A DNA stretch of 64,000 nt from Bimuria novae-zelandiae CBS 107.79 (taxonomy: Eukaryota > Ascomycota > Dothideomycetes > Pleosporales > Didymosphaeriaceae), in NCBI GenBank assembly GCA_010015655.1, contig ML976657.1, forward strand, positions 1,540,160 to 1,604,159, read 5' to 3'. Positions 46,409 to 56,465 of the stretch are shown here, piece after piece. The stretch's first letter is position 1. Every line of letters starts with the position of its first letter. Both the position numbers and the translations under genes were made by a program. Under the pieces are notes generated by a model. That model saw only the letters and a list, made by a program, of their open reading frames with translations, made no database searches and was not told where the DNA came from.

Positions 46409-49400
46409 TCATGCATACTCAGGAGCCTTCTCAGGAGTAACAGTCATCTCGTCTGCCCCCATATCCCATGCTTCGTCACCACTTTCGTCCTCGAAGCTAC
46501 TGCTCTCGCCGGCCTCCATACAACATGTGCCAGAGAAGGGTACGCCTTGACGGACGGATTCAGTATTGATGTCGTGGTGCAGTGAAGCGGCAGTAGGCCG
46601 TTTAGTTGGATCCTCTTCTAACATGAGCAAGGCCCAGTCGAACACAACGTCGTCTTTCTCGAGACCGCTCTGCCGACAGACATCTATCCACGATGTAAGG
46701 AGAGAGATGTTTGCGTAAAATCGATAGTTGCCAGTCTCCTGTTCGAAGAAATTGCGCATGGCACTCAAAGAATGACCCTTGAGCGTGGTGGCGATCTCCA
46801 TGAAAACGCATCCAAGTGACCAGATGTCGGCTGAAGTGTTGCGCTTCTCATACCTCGCTACTTCAGGTGCGGCGTAGAGCCACGTTTTCCCTGAATCGGC
46901 AGTTGTCGTCGACTTCGAAAGCTCCTCCCAATCTAGTGCGATGCCAAAATCAGTCAGGAACACACGATCGCCTTTGACAAGAATATTATGCGGTTTGATG
47001 TCGCGATGGCGGATTTTGATACTGTGGAGGTACTGCAACGCATTGGCAAGGCAGCCAAAGAAGCTGCGGAGCAGGGAGCTTTTATCGGGATCATTAAGCG
47101 CGATCGAATAATACTCAAGTAGGTTGCAATCACCGACAGGGGACATGATCAAGGCGAAGTATTTGGGATCTGTGTAACTTTGCACCTATGCTTGATTAGC
47201 TTTGGAAGACCAATGTATCAGAGAATCACGTACCAGCTCCACGCAATGGTAATGTTGAATCCGCTTGAGGACTTGCAATTCGGTCAAGAAGCTCTTGATC
47301 GCATCTTTTCGCATTCCGCGGACTCTTTGAAACAGCTTACGGGCATACTCTCTGTGGCTTACTGTGCTCATGACCTTATCGACCTGCCCATGTGCCCCAG
47401 CGCCAAGCTTACCTACCACTTCGTACGGAAGCGGCTCGTCCTTCAGGAACGCAGTATGTCTTCTTTCAGGATTCTTCTCAAACAGTAGGGATTTCGAGAG
47501 TACAACGTCTTGATACTTCAAAAAGTTCGCTTTGATGGAAGGGGAAAGCACGCGAGGCAGCGTCGTCTGCCCAAAAGGAAACCATATGTCGGTTATACCC
47601 TGTTGAATGAAGACCTCTAACAAATCCAGTCCGTCAATTAACCTGAGAACCGTATACAAGCGTGGAACCTGGCTCCAATCTGGCTGTCCAGTGTTCTTCA
47701 GGTATGTTGAAATTTGATTGAATTCGGAATCGGTATAGGTACGGCTGTTCTCATCTGATGTATTGAACAACGCAGCTAGACCACGCTCAGAGGTTCTAGG
47801 AGTAGATGATCGCTCGATGCCTTGAGTTCTGTCATAGGCCAAAACTTTCCGATGTAGCATCCTTTCCATAGGAGAGAAATGCTCATCGTTGCCTGAATGT
47901 TCTTCTGTACTAGGGACAGGGCCGCTGGATTCCTTGATCGTCTTGATGCCCGCTTCCTGAACTCCGAAGTTCGCTCCGCGATCGAGATCGTCTGCTACCG
48001 TGGCATGGAAGCTTGCTCTTTGTTTTTGCGTTGATGTCGATGAAGAGACATGATCACGCGTGTGCGAGGATGGTACTCCTTGTTCTTCCCTTTCTGCTGA
48101 TCTATTTTCTGCCCTGGAGTGTGTCCGGCGGAATACATCTTCATCTTTTCGTTCTGTCGAATCCGTTTGCTCTTCAGTCGCTTCCTTTTCTAGCTTTCGC
48201 AACTGTTCTGTACGCGACTCAAACTCTGATAAAGTCGCTAGTGGGTCTGAGTCCATCCAAGAAAGAGTACCGTCAACAATACTTGAAAGCCGATTTACCG
48301 TGGGTCCATCTTCAACTCTTCGTGCTTGATGGACTGACCTTATCCACGCTTGAATGCTATAAAGAAGCTCTTCCAATGTGTTTCTGGCTTCTATTCGACG
48401 CTGCTCCAGATCATCTTCAGCTTCCATTTTCTCTTCAGCAGCTACCGAGCTTTCAATTTCGGACTTTGTGAGGCGCTTGAAACTTCTGTCACTCCAGCCA
48501 TCCATCTTGACATTCTGCTTCTTTCCAGTGCTCATATCCTTCAGCGTAACATTCACTAGGCAATGCCGATCAACATCGAAGGTCACCTCAACACCCTGGC
48601 GGTCCTGGGAAACTGGCGGAATTGTGATCTTGGCCTCACCCAGCTGCACGTTGTCTTTCGTCCGGGCTCGCTCGCCTTCGAACACAGTCACTAAGAAATT
48701 GTGTCTCTGCCCCTCTGAGGTATTAAAAACTTCACTCTTTTTCGTAGGGATTGTGGTATTTCTTTTCACGAGAGCTGTCATGACACCACCCTCTGTTTCA
48801 ATACCCAGACTTTTCGGTGTTACGTCTAACAGGAGTATATCATCCGTGAACCTCGAAGTCGTATCGCGCGAGTAGATTGCTGCAAAGACCGCGGCACCTC
48901 GCGCCGAAGTTTCCTCAGGATTCAGACAAAGATTAGGCTCTTTATTATCGAAGAAGGCGGAGATAAAGTTTCGTATCTTCGGTATCCTTGACGAGCCGCC
49001 AATTAGTACTACATCGTCGATGCTTTTCTTGTCCATCTTCGCGTCACGGAGGACTCTCTCAATGGGGTCGAGTAGGGATCGCACCAGGTCTTGAATGAGC
49101 TCTTCAAATTTCGTACGAGAGACAGATAGCCTAAAATCTTTACCAGCATGCAATTCTTCGATCTCAATGACCGCCTCTTGCGTAGAGGAAAGTTGTCGCT
49201 TGACATCTTCACAAGCGGCTTTCAGGCGCCGCACTGCTCGAAGGTTTTGGCGAATACCACCTGAGCCGAAGTCCTTTGGGTGTTCTCTTTCGAATGCATT
49301 GATTGCATAGTTTAGCAAACGCATGTCGTAGCTTTCACCAGCCTCGTTAAGGCTAGAAAAGGCGCCAGAAACCGCTTTGACCTCGTGGATACCTTCTTCT

Positions 49401-50065
49401 AAGGTGGCCAGAGTCACATCGTAATATCTCGCACCAATATCGCACACCAACACATTGCGTTCCTCAGGTATCTTCTGCGTATAGGCTAAGTCGGACAAGG
49501 CAGCGGTGGAGGCATGTATCAGTAAGAGAGTGTCGATTCCGGCTATGGTAGCGGCGTCTTTGACCGCAAAGCGTTGGGTGTAATCGAAGGATGTTGGTAT
49601 CGTGATGACCGCATGCTTGACAGGTTGACCCAGGTAGGTCTCTGCATCCTTCTTTGCTCTCTTCAATATCATGGCTAAAATCTCCACGGGAGAGAATTTG
49701 ACCCAGACATTCTTGTGACGGACCTTGAACAGGGGAAGCTGTTCTTCTTCAGGAGCAGACAAATTTTTTGTGACCTCGAACGGCAATTCCTCCGTGTTGA
49801 TCATGTTTTGCACTGAATTGTCGTTGTATTTCAGTCCTAGGTATTGAACAGCCCCAAGAAACTTTAATGCGCCAGAAATAGCATTTCTTGGGTCAATATT
49901 GGCCTGGGTCTTCGCAGTCTGCCCAACCAGTCGGCCTCTATCAATGAAAGCGACGATTGAGGGCATCATTGACTGCCCTTCATGCGGGATCATGTAGAAC
50001 CAGTCATTTCGAAACACAGCGACCCTAGTGTTTGCGTTTCCGAGATCAATACCGATAGCGGCCAT
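46409..50065 (-). CDS. Hsp70 fused to a serine/threonine protein kinase (1202 aa)
   Basis: Exons 50065-47234 and 47185-46409 are joined by a 48-bp intron (GTACGT..GCTAATC..TAG) that links HYHCVEL to VQSYTDPKYF. Residues 1-400 are an Hsp70 nucleotide-binding domain (IGIDLGNANTRVAVF, VLVCDIGARYYDV, VVLIGGSSRIPKI). Residues 410-520 are the substrate-binding domain (LLLDVTPKSLGIETEGGVMT, VFEGERARTKDN). Residues 530-640 are a charged lid-like helical part, and 640-770 are polar linker. Residues 775-880 form a helical pre-kinase domain found before a fungal kinase family. Residues 881-1150 are a kinase with GKLGAGAHGQV, K910, E929, HRDIKPHN (1004-1011), DFG (1023-1025) and AAPE (1049-1052). The kinase looks catalytically complete. 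The Hsp70 nucleotide site is degenerate. I start at the second ATG (MAAIGIDLGN), the usual Hsp70 start; an in-frame ATG 34 codons earlier (50167) exists. Probably cytosolic. Confidence 0.88.
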
Positions 50066-50617
50066 CTTTAGTGCATTCCAGCTTGCGTCGAAGCATCGAT
50101 GCACCGTGCGTCCCGGCAATAGTAAGAAAAGAGTGTGATCGGTTGAGGTCTCACCTGGCCAAGGCACTCGACACGTGAGGCGAGAACGTCTGTGTACCTC
50201 AGCTGCTGGGCCCCACCTGCCGAACTAGGCAGCAGCGCTCTCGAAGTGAAAGTAGTGGTGAACTACTCTCTGTTCAGAGGGCGTCAAAACCTGTTGATAT
50301 TATAAATGTCGAATCGTGACGAGCCCAGGTTGAATTGTCTGAGTCAACCACACGCGATATTAAGGACAGAGAAAGAGGCCCGGAAGGCTGAGGTTGACTC
50401 TTACCTAGTTGTAGTCTAGCGCAGGTTGGTCAGCTTCCGGGGCCAACCCTCGATTTCTCATGACCTAATGTTGTCGCGTATTCGAGCGACAAAAATTCTA
50501 GCATGTTCTCGCGTCGGATGTTCAACTACCATAAGTAGCAGCCAGCCATCAACTGTAGGCACCCAGCATTCGTCTTGGTAAGAAATGCGCACAATGTATG
50601 TGATCCATTGCACCCAA
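50066..50617. other. Upstream region of the Hsp70-kinase gene
   Basis: No gene seen. It contains an imperfect heat-shock-element-like array at 50496-50508. It also borders the 3' end of the broken GPI-protein gene. Confidence 0.5.
50496..50508. promoter_or_regulatory. Imperfect heat shock element-like array
   Basis: TTC-nn-GCA-nn-TTC has the 5-bp phasing of an HSE (nTTCnnGAAn), with one mismatch in the central unit. It lies about 430 bp upstream of the Hsp70-kinase ATG. One short imperfect match can occur by chance. Confidence 0.2.
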
Positions 50618-51358
50618 CTATGCCATCAGACCTAACATAGGAAGGAGGGGAGCTACAATTGGACCGCGACAAACATGCGACAATGACCCACCGCCATCAA
50701 ATACCGAGATAGGTAGGGTGGACGGTGTATTTGAATTCACCGTCGTGCCATTAGACACGGAGGAAGTAGTCGCGATTGATGACTCCGATGTTGCGCTGTG
50801 CGTAGGCGACGTTGTAGTTGCGACTGTTGCCGAGGATCTGGAGGCCGCAGAACTCGTAGTCGGAATTGGTCCAGTCGTGCTCGATATGTACACGTTTTCT
50901 CCTCCGGTGCTGCTAGCCGGGCTCCCAGTATCTTCATCCCCCGGGAATCCATCGCAGATAAACGCCATCACTTGATAATCCCCCGGAGCAATGCATGTCC
51001 CATCCGCATCTGGCCCTGTTGGAGAGTACAACGGACCGGGCTCATAGGAATGGATCAGCGAGGAGCACGCCTTGTCCCTATAAACGTTGAAGTACGGCCT
51101 GGAGCCATTGGTACACCAAGGGCGTTCGTTCAGGATGTACGATTAGAACACCACATCGGTAGGCGAGGAAGCGCTGTTATCAACGGCTCCGCACACGTCG
51201 CGACCTAGGGTCCAGGAATTGACGTAGACTGGTTCCGCGCAGCTGGTGTCCGAAAAGAGTGTGATGTTGCCAGTTTTCGAAAGCTGGGCTATGGCAGAGG
51301 GCGCCGTCACGAGAACGGCAGCCAAGGCCAGTGAAGCAGCCCAGGATGGCGTCGGTAT
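50618..51358 (-). pseudogene. GPI-anchored-type secreted protein gene with lost start and stop mutation
   Basis: The minus frame reads PTPSWAASLALAAVLVTAPS-AIAQ (signal peptide), a Cys-containing domain (ITLFSDTSCAEPVYVNSWTL, NERPWCTNGSRPYFNVYRDK, DGTCIAPGDYQVMAFICDGF), a Ser/Thr-rich stalk, and a hydrophobic GPI-type tail (GPIVAPLLPMLGLMA). It is interrupted by TAA at 51143-51145, where the frame continues unchanged on both sides. The codon just before the signal peptide is ATA (51356-51358), where ATG would be expected; no other ATG lies near. Both changes are C-to-T/G-to-A. An upstream in-frame ATG at 51541 gives a 66-residue basic leader that looks unnatural. Six or more Cys suggest a small disulfide domain of unknown function. 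Confidence 0.65.
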
Positions 51359-51653
51359 TATCACTAGGCGGGACTGGTGAAGAGACCGATGGAGGAAAGG
51401 GCCTGTAAAAACGTAATGGAGAAACAATTTAGGGGCCGCTCGCAGGATTCGACGTATCAGGAAGGCGGCTAACCTCCTCCATGCCCTTAGCGTGAATCTC
51501 AGATCGTTTCTTCGGATGACAAAAATGTACTTCTTTTCCATGTTTGTTCAAATTTTTAGCACTTCATTATTTGTTTTCCTGCCGCACTATCGTGTCCGCA
51601 AGTGCTGGGTAATCCCACACATTGCCAATAAGTCAGAGGCCGAAGGCCCTTCC

Positions 51654-52202
51654 TTAGTATTGTTTGTTCACTGCAACCTTACGCAAAGATCGGATTCTCT
51701 CGCTTTGGTCTTGATCGTTCTTGAACACAAGCTCGAGCTGCTCGTTCTCGTCCACCCGGATGCCCACCGGCTCTCTGAACGTCTACTCAACAACAGAATC
51801 GGCTCTTCCAAATTCACCTCTTGTCTTCCTGCCATATTGGTTTTGTCCAATATGCGAGTTCAGTCGCTCTGTGTAGGTGGTTGATATTGGTCGGCCAGGC
51901 TGCTGTGTGGAGCTTTTTGAATCATCATAGGGAGTTCCAGTCGAGAAATATTAGGGGCATCGGAGAGTAGCACATCAGATAGTACGGCTCCCGCTGCGTA
52001 GCTCAGTACAAGTTGAACCCCGCACGCCACTGCTGCTGTGCAAGAAACGGACGTTTTTGGAACCAAGCATTTTGGTGTTGATGGGATTTCGACAAGGCAC
52101 AAATGCCCGCGGTCTTCTCCAAAGCGGCAGAATCCACGACGGTACCAACCTAGCTGTTATCCGCTTGTGCTCGAACAGAAGGAGCCAAGGAGCCTCTGAC
52201 AT
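51654..52202 (-). pseudogene. Possible decayed ORF of unknown function
   Basis: A single minus-strand frame from ATG 52202 to TAA 51654-51656 (182 codons) is broken only by TGA at 51975, then one TAA and one TAG. These fit CGA, CAA and CAG mutated C-to-T. Fragments: SSSGVRGSTCTELRSGSRTI, YFSTGTPYDDSKSSTQQPGR, EPVGIRVDENEQLELVFKND, ERIRSLRKVAVNKQY. The end looks protein-like (charged, helix-compatible). I recognise no family. Chance continuity of one frame remains possible. Confidence 0.35.
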
Positions 52203-52521
52203 GCAGAGCAGCCATGTGAAATAGGTGCGTCGTACAGCGCCGTGTGAGATATGGTCATGAACACAGAGAATGAAGCAGGCGTCTCTTTTGGTTGCTGCTG
52301 ATGCTGAATCTTGGCACCATCGCAGCCAGCCTCAAAGATCAGCCTGGAGATGTGGACGAAGGATCGAGGAAGCACCATAGCTCACTTACGATGACGCGCG
52401 AGTCGCGGCGCGACGCGTCCGTCCCCGCACAGACCCCTCTCCCAAATTTTTGGGCGCCCCTCCACACCCCTCCACCGGCAACCCATAATGCCACAACAAC
52501 GTCTCCAACAAAACATTCACC

Positions 52522-53394
52522 ATGTCCGTCTGCGTCTCCTGCCAAAAGCCTCTCGAAGTCGAGCTTGAACCCGACTCCGACACCGAAGATGTCCAAATGA
52601 GCGCGTCCTATAGCAAAGCGCCCGCCGCAGCCCCGGAAACCGTTCCCGACGACGTGCACCTAAACTGCGGGTGTCACTTCCACTGGTACCCTCCCACCAT
52701 CCCTCCCTCCCCTTCTATCACCCACGCTAACCTGTGTGTGTGTTTGTGTGTTAGGGACTGCCTCCTCTCCGCCTACCAAATAACCGAATGCCCCTCCTGC
52801 GGCAAAAACCTCTCCTCGACCTCCCCCACCGGCGACCAACAAGTCCTCTGCATCCTCAACAACGAAGGCGGACTGCAGGAGAACCTCGACATACTGCCCC
52901 TCCTCAGCGAAGAGTCGTACCTCAAAGCGTACCCCAATGAGCGCAAGTGTCGCGCTTTTCTCGAGTTTTGCCGCGAGGGCGACATGCAGGCTATCATTGG
53001 CATGATTACGGGAGATAGTGATGATGAAGACGAGGACGAGGAGATGGGTGATGATGATAATGCTGGGACGAAGGATGTCGGCATCGATGCACTGCTGAGA
53101 TATCAGGATCCGATTGGCGAGATGCAATCGGGACTGCACGCCGCGGTGCAGACGCAGAGTAGGGAGGTCGCGTGGCTGTTGTTGCTGCTGGCGAGTAACT
53201 TGCCGCTGTTGGAGTTTCCGCCGGAGGTGTTCCAGGAGGCTGAGGCCCAGGGCATCATGAGGGGTCTGACAGAGGATAAGACGGATATACGGAGCTTGAG
53301 AGATGCGAATGGGAAGACGGCCGAAGATGTCGCGAGAGAAGTTGGAGGTGTGTGGGCGACGGGATGGATTGGCAATGGACGGTTAGCCATTTAG
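52522..53394 (+). CDS. RING-like/ankyrin-like protein (267 aa when spliced)
   Basis: Exons 52522-52685 and 52755-53394. The 69-bp intron (GTACCC..GCTAAC..TTAG) joins CHFH-W to DCLLSAYQI, forming a RING-type zinc-binding set: CVSC near the N-terminus, then CGCHFHWDCLL and CPSC (about residues 4-80). An acidic patch GDSDDEDEDEEMGDDD follows. The C-terminal part resembles ankyrin-type helices (GLHAAVQTQSREVAWLLLLL, LRDANGKTAEDVAREVGG). The domain pairing suggests an E3 ubiquitin ligase or adaptor, by inference only. The intron is a multiple of three without a stop, so an unspliced transcript would give a 290-residue variant with 23 inserted residues breaking the RING. The start ATG is preceded by a pyrimidine/A-rich leader. 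Confidence 0.75.
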   Translation: MSVCVSCQKPLEVELEPDSDTEDVQMSASYSKAPAAAPETVPDDVHLNCGCHFHWYPPTIPPSPSITHANLCVCLCVRDCLLSAYQITECPSCGKNLSSTSPTGDQQVLCILNNEGGLQENLDILPLLSEESYLKAYPNERKCRAFLEFCREGDMQAIIGMITGDSDDEDEDEEMGDDDNAGTKDVGIDALLRYQDPIGEMQSGLHAAVQTQSREVAWLLLLLASNLPLLEFPPEVFQEAEAQGIMRGLTEDKTDIRSLRDANGKTAEDVAREVGGVWATGWIGNGRLAI

Positions 53395-53783
53395 AGGGAG
53401 TACAGTGCTTTGCGCTCAGGGGACCTTAAGTCGTACCATTCGATAAGTGTGCCATACTGGAAGCGGCACTGATTCGACACGGAAGTGCATATTTCTTACG
53501 AAAATAGCGTTCAACGTACATCTACTAATTCCCGAATTGTAACCCACCATGCACGAGGGCAATGTCTAGACTCGCGACCCAGCTACTTCGGCCTGTCTCA
53601 GTTTCCTTCAATCTCAATCTTCCTCTGCACCCTACGATGGACTATCATCCCCGAGGCCATGCACAACACAGAAAATAAAGTATACTCGCGAACAATCTTC
53701 GCCCATACTTTCCTCGCTCTCCCCATCGCCGCCCACCTCTCCTGTACCCACAGCTCATGCAATATCTGCCCCATGATCGGCCT
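53395..53783. other. Intergenic between convergent genes
   Basis: This 3' flank is shared by the RING/ankyrin-like gene (+) and the F-box gene (-). A short plus-strand frame at 53485-53787 has no recognisable feature. Confidence 0.5.
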
Positions 53784-54512
53784 CTAATCTAGGTGTACGA
53801 CATCCTCCTCATCGTACGTAGCCAACAACACGACCCCCGTTGAGGTACGCACACAGGCACGAACGCCGTTCATGCTCACCTGCACCTCGAATTCCGGCTT
53901 TTCTGTCACAGGGTGCATATAACCAAAATCATACCGCCGATGCTTCGAAGTGATGTATATCTCCTCGAGATTTCTGGATCCATCGAAAGGTCGAAAGTGG
54001 AAAGGCACGAAAATCCGCGTCGTGACTGCGTAGGGTGCGATAGTCCCATCGGTGTGCTGGTCGAAGACGTTCGACCTAGTACCTTGGAAAAAAAGTACCC
54101 GGGGGATCAGTTGGCTGCTTATGACTGATAGGCTCAAAAGGCGGAGGGAGCGGCTTACGCGGAGTGTCGCATATATGGTGCCTGGCTCGGAGATTATTGT
54201 TTGCTCGAGGATTAGCAGGATGATTTCGTCTGGTAGGTCTTGTAGGCGTAATCGCGGGACAGGGCTCTTTCGTGGTCGCCATCGCTTGAATCTTGCCCAC
54301 ACACCCGGTTTTGGCCGTCCCGGTGGAGAGCTGGGTGTTTTCGGCCCGGAGGCTAGCAGGAAGGATGAATTGTCGGTATGCACGCCTAGTTTCTCGTGAA
54401 ATTGGGCTGTTGACATTTTCGATCGCTCGTGGGTAGTTGGCGAAGAGTGTCTTGGTCTCCTTCGGTCCATGACATGCAGAATGTCTTTAATGTGGTATCG
54501 TAGGGATGCCAT
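53784..54512 (-). CDS. F-box protein
   Basis: Single open frame of 242 codons. A basic, Pro-rich N-terminus is followed by an F-box, RLQDLPDEIILLILEQTI, at about residues 88-105, then a substrate-side region with YDFGYMHPVTEKPEFEVQVS and an acidic C-terminus DEEDVVHLD. F-box proteins dock on Skp1 in SCF ubiquitin ligases; the target is unknown. The first ATG (54512) directly abuts the stop codon of the upstream gene, leaving no room for a 5' leader. The internal ATG MSTAQFHEKLGV at 54416 is a plausible true start (210 aa). Confidence 0.75.
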   Translation of the reverse strand: MASLRYHIKDILHVMDRRRPRHSSPTTHERSKMSTAQFHEKLGVHTDNSSFLLASGPKTPSSPPGRPKPGVWARFKRWRPRKSPVPRLRLQDLPDEIILLILEQTIISEPGTIYATLRVSRSLRLLSLSVISSQLIPRVLFFQGTRSNVFDQHTDGTIAPYAVTTRIFVPFHFRPFDGSRNLEEIYITSKHRRYDFGYMHPVTEKPEFEVQVSMNGVRACVRTSTGVVLLATYDEEDVVHLD

Positions 54513-55139
54513 TCACATCAAATGTTGCGGGGATCGCGGCGACCGTGGCGATTGCGGGAGATACGCTTCTTCCAAGGGACTCACAGACACAGGGCTCACA
54601 CCGAGTAGCGGCGAGGTACTCAAGGGCGATAGTTCAGGTGGTGAGATCTGCAGAGTCGGCACCTCGCGAGACCGTGGTTCACTGCCCCCATAGCTCTCAA
54701 CAGTATCCACTATCGCCAGGCTCTTCCGTTTCAGACCATTCAGGTCATCAATTGTACTGTCGGCATCCAGCTCCTGGGCGCCTAGAATGTGAATCTTGGT
54801 GGGCAGTTCAGGGACTTCACCAGCATCAAGTTCGTATATGGTCCTTGTTGTGTCGGCTTCGATAGGCGAAGACGGTATTGCAACCCAATCTTTCACTGGG
54901 GGCGGTGGGGCCTTCTTCTCATCTGACCAATTGGGTAATTCTGCGGCCTGTTGTTGCTGGGCTTTGCGCTGCTTGCGGTGACGTAGAAGAAAGAGGGCCA
55001 AAAGTGCGATGAGAATGAAACATACAGACGAGGCCACACCTACTGCAATACCGCGTTTGAGACCAGGGAGGGCCGAGGAGTTTTGCGATTCTGGGGTTGC
55101 CGAGGGTGAACTTCCACTGGCTTGCGCGGTTGGAGCCAT
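54513..55139 (-). CDS. Single-pass membrane protein with cytoplasmic Pro/Ser-rich tail
   Basis: From MAPTAQASGSSPSATPESQN (ATG 55137-55139) the protein has about 208 residues: a short Ser/Thr-rich outer part, one transmembrane helix GIAVGVASSVCFILIALLAL (about residues 30-52), a basic stop-transfer RHRKQRK, then a cytoplasmic tail with PPPPV, acidic patches and S-P repeats (SPLSTSPLLGVSPVSVSP). The layout resembles fungal membrane sensor/mid2-like proteins, though the outer domain is very short and no signal peptide is seen. An upstream exon could be missing. An in-frame ATG exists at 55205. Confidence 0.65.
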   Translation of the reverse strand: MAPTAQASGSSPSATPESQNSSALPGLKRGIAVGVASSVCFILIALLALFLLRHRKQRKAQQQQAAELPNWSDEKKAPPPPVKDWVAIPSSPIEADTTRTIYELDAGEVPELPTKIHILGAQELDADSTIDDLNGLKRKSLAIVDTVESYGGSEPRSREVPTLQISPPELSPLSTSPLLGVSPVSVSPLEEAYLPQSPRSPRSPQHLM

Positions 55140-56465
55140 GGTTAATCGGGCACCGAGAAACCACTGATCAATTCCAATCAACAAAAGACCACTATTGTGA
55201 GTCAATTAGGTCAAGCATCGTGGGCCACATTGGCATCCAAGAGTAGGTATATGTTCCTCCAGTCTGGTGAAACGATAAGCCTCGACGCTGCGTTGCGGCA
55301 CAGCCCCACCTCCGACGCCCTCACCTTCGAACTGCGAGGCAGATTCTTACGCGCTTGCAACCTCGAATTGATTGCTCGGTGGCTGTTGGAACGAATGAGG
55401 AGTGCATTTCAGGCAACACGAGCTGCACTCCGCCCCGTGAGATCATCGGCGCGGCGCTCTTGAATGGTATATATCAGTTGTAAAGCAGCTAGTCTGTGCC
55501 TGCGCGAGAAGGCAATACGATGTTCATGACGAACACCAGCAAGGCTTATGGATTGACGTATTGTGGGCTTAGGTCACTACACTGAAGAAGATGATCGCAC
55601 GCCGATACCTTCGAGGTTCGCGGATCCGTGAAGGTTGCGGAGATTCTGAAGGGTGAATGCAGTTGCAACGCTGCAACGTATAGAATGAAGGGGAGCTGCA
55701 ATGATCGGAGGAAAGAGCGGCCCCGGGCGCCAGGCCTACCCGTGCGTTAGCGCGCAACAGCCATTGGTTCGTGGAAGCTTAGGAAAATGGTATGCGCCTT
55801 CGCAAGTGCCTACGAAAATTATTACAATCAAAATGTCTTCACCGTTTGGCATTCGAATTGTTTAGTTTGGCGCTGCTGTCACACGCCAAAGCAACCGTCC
55901 GGTGAAAGCCTAGCGTGGCTTGGGGCTCGTTAAAAAGGAGGCCGTGACTTACATCCACACTTTGCCCTGCAGTGCTCACCGGAAAATGAATTTGGCTCAA
56001 AGATTGAGGAACCTTGTTATTATACGGCGAGCAAAAACCGACCATGGCAAAATCGGTACTCTTTTTCTAAGTAAGAAGCCATTGCATGTGGCCACTATAA
56101 ACAGAACAACGATCATCGCAATTTGCCAATGTCATCACAGAGCCATGTCCAATTCCGCATCGGGGTGGATGAACTCTAACTATCAAACAGGTCTAGTGCA
56201 AATAAAACATACCTGCGCTCAGTTCTACGGGATGAAATGCAAGTATGGAAGCACAAGCAGAAGAGTGTAAGCTAGCTGAACAAAAAGGATCTTATTGATA
56301 TCAGACTGCATTCAAATCATTCCAGGCCTTCCCAGATACATAGCCAGTCAAAAGAGGGACTTCATCCAGATATCCCGCATGGCGACACAAAACGCCAGTG
56401 TATATACAAAGAGAACACATCCCATCCCATACTGTACAGGCGATGATACAAAAATCGCAAAACAC
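55140..56465. other. Intergenic, no convincing gene
   Basis: Balanced composition with several overlapping short frames (for example 55197-55463 and 55920-56270 on +) lacking domains, signals or splice logic. No tRNA pattern found. Confidence 0.5.

Noticed and set aside
48013..48875. Several plus-strand open frames up to 165 codons opposite the Hsp70-kinase gene
   Set aside because: They lie antisense to a clearly coding, domain-rich gene and have no domain or splice signals of their own.
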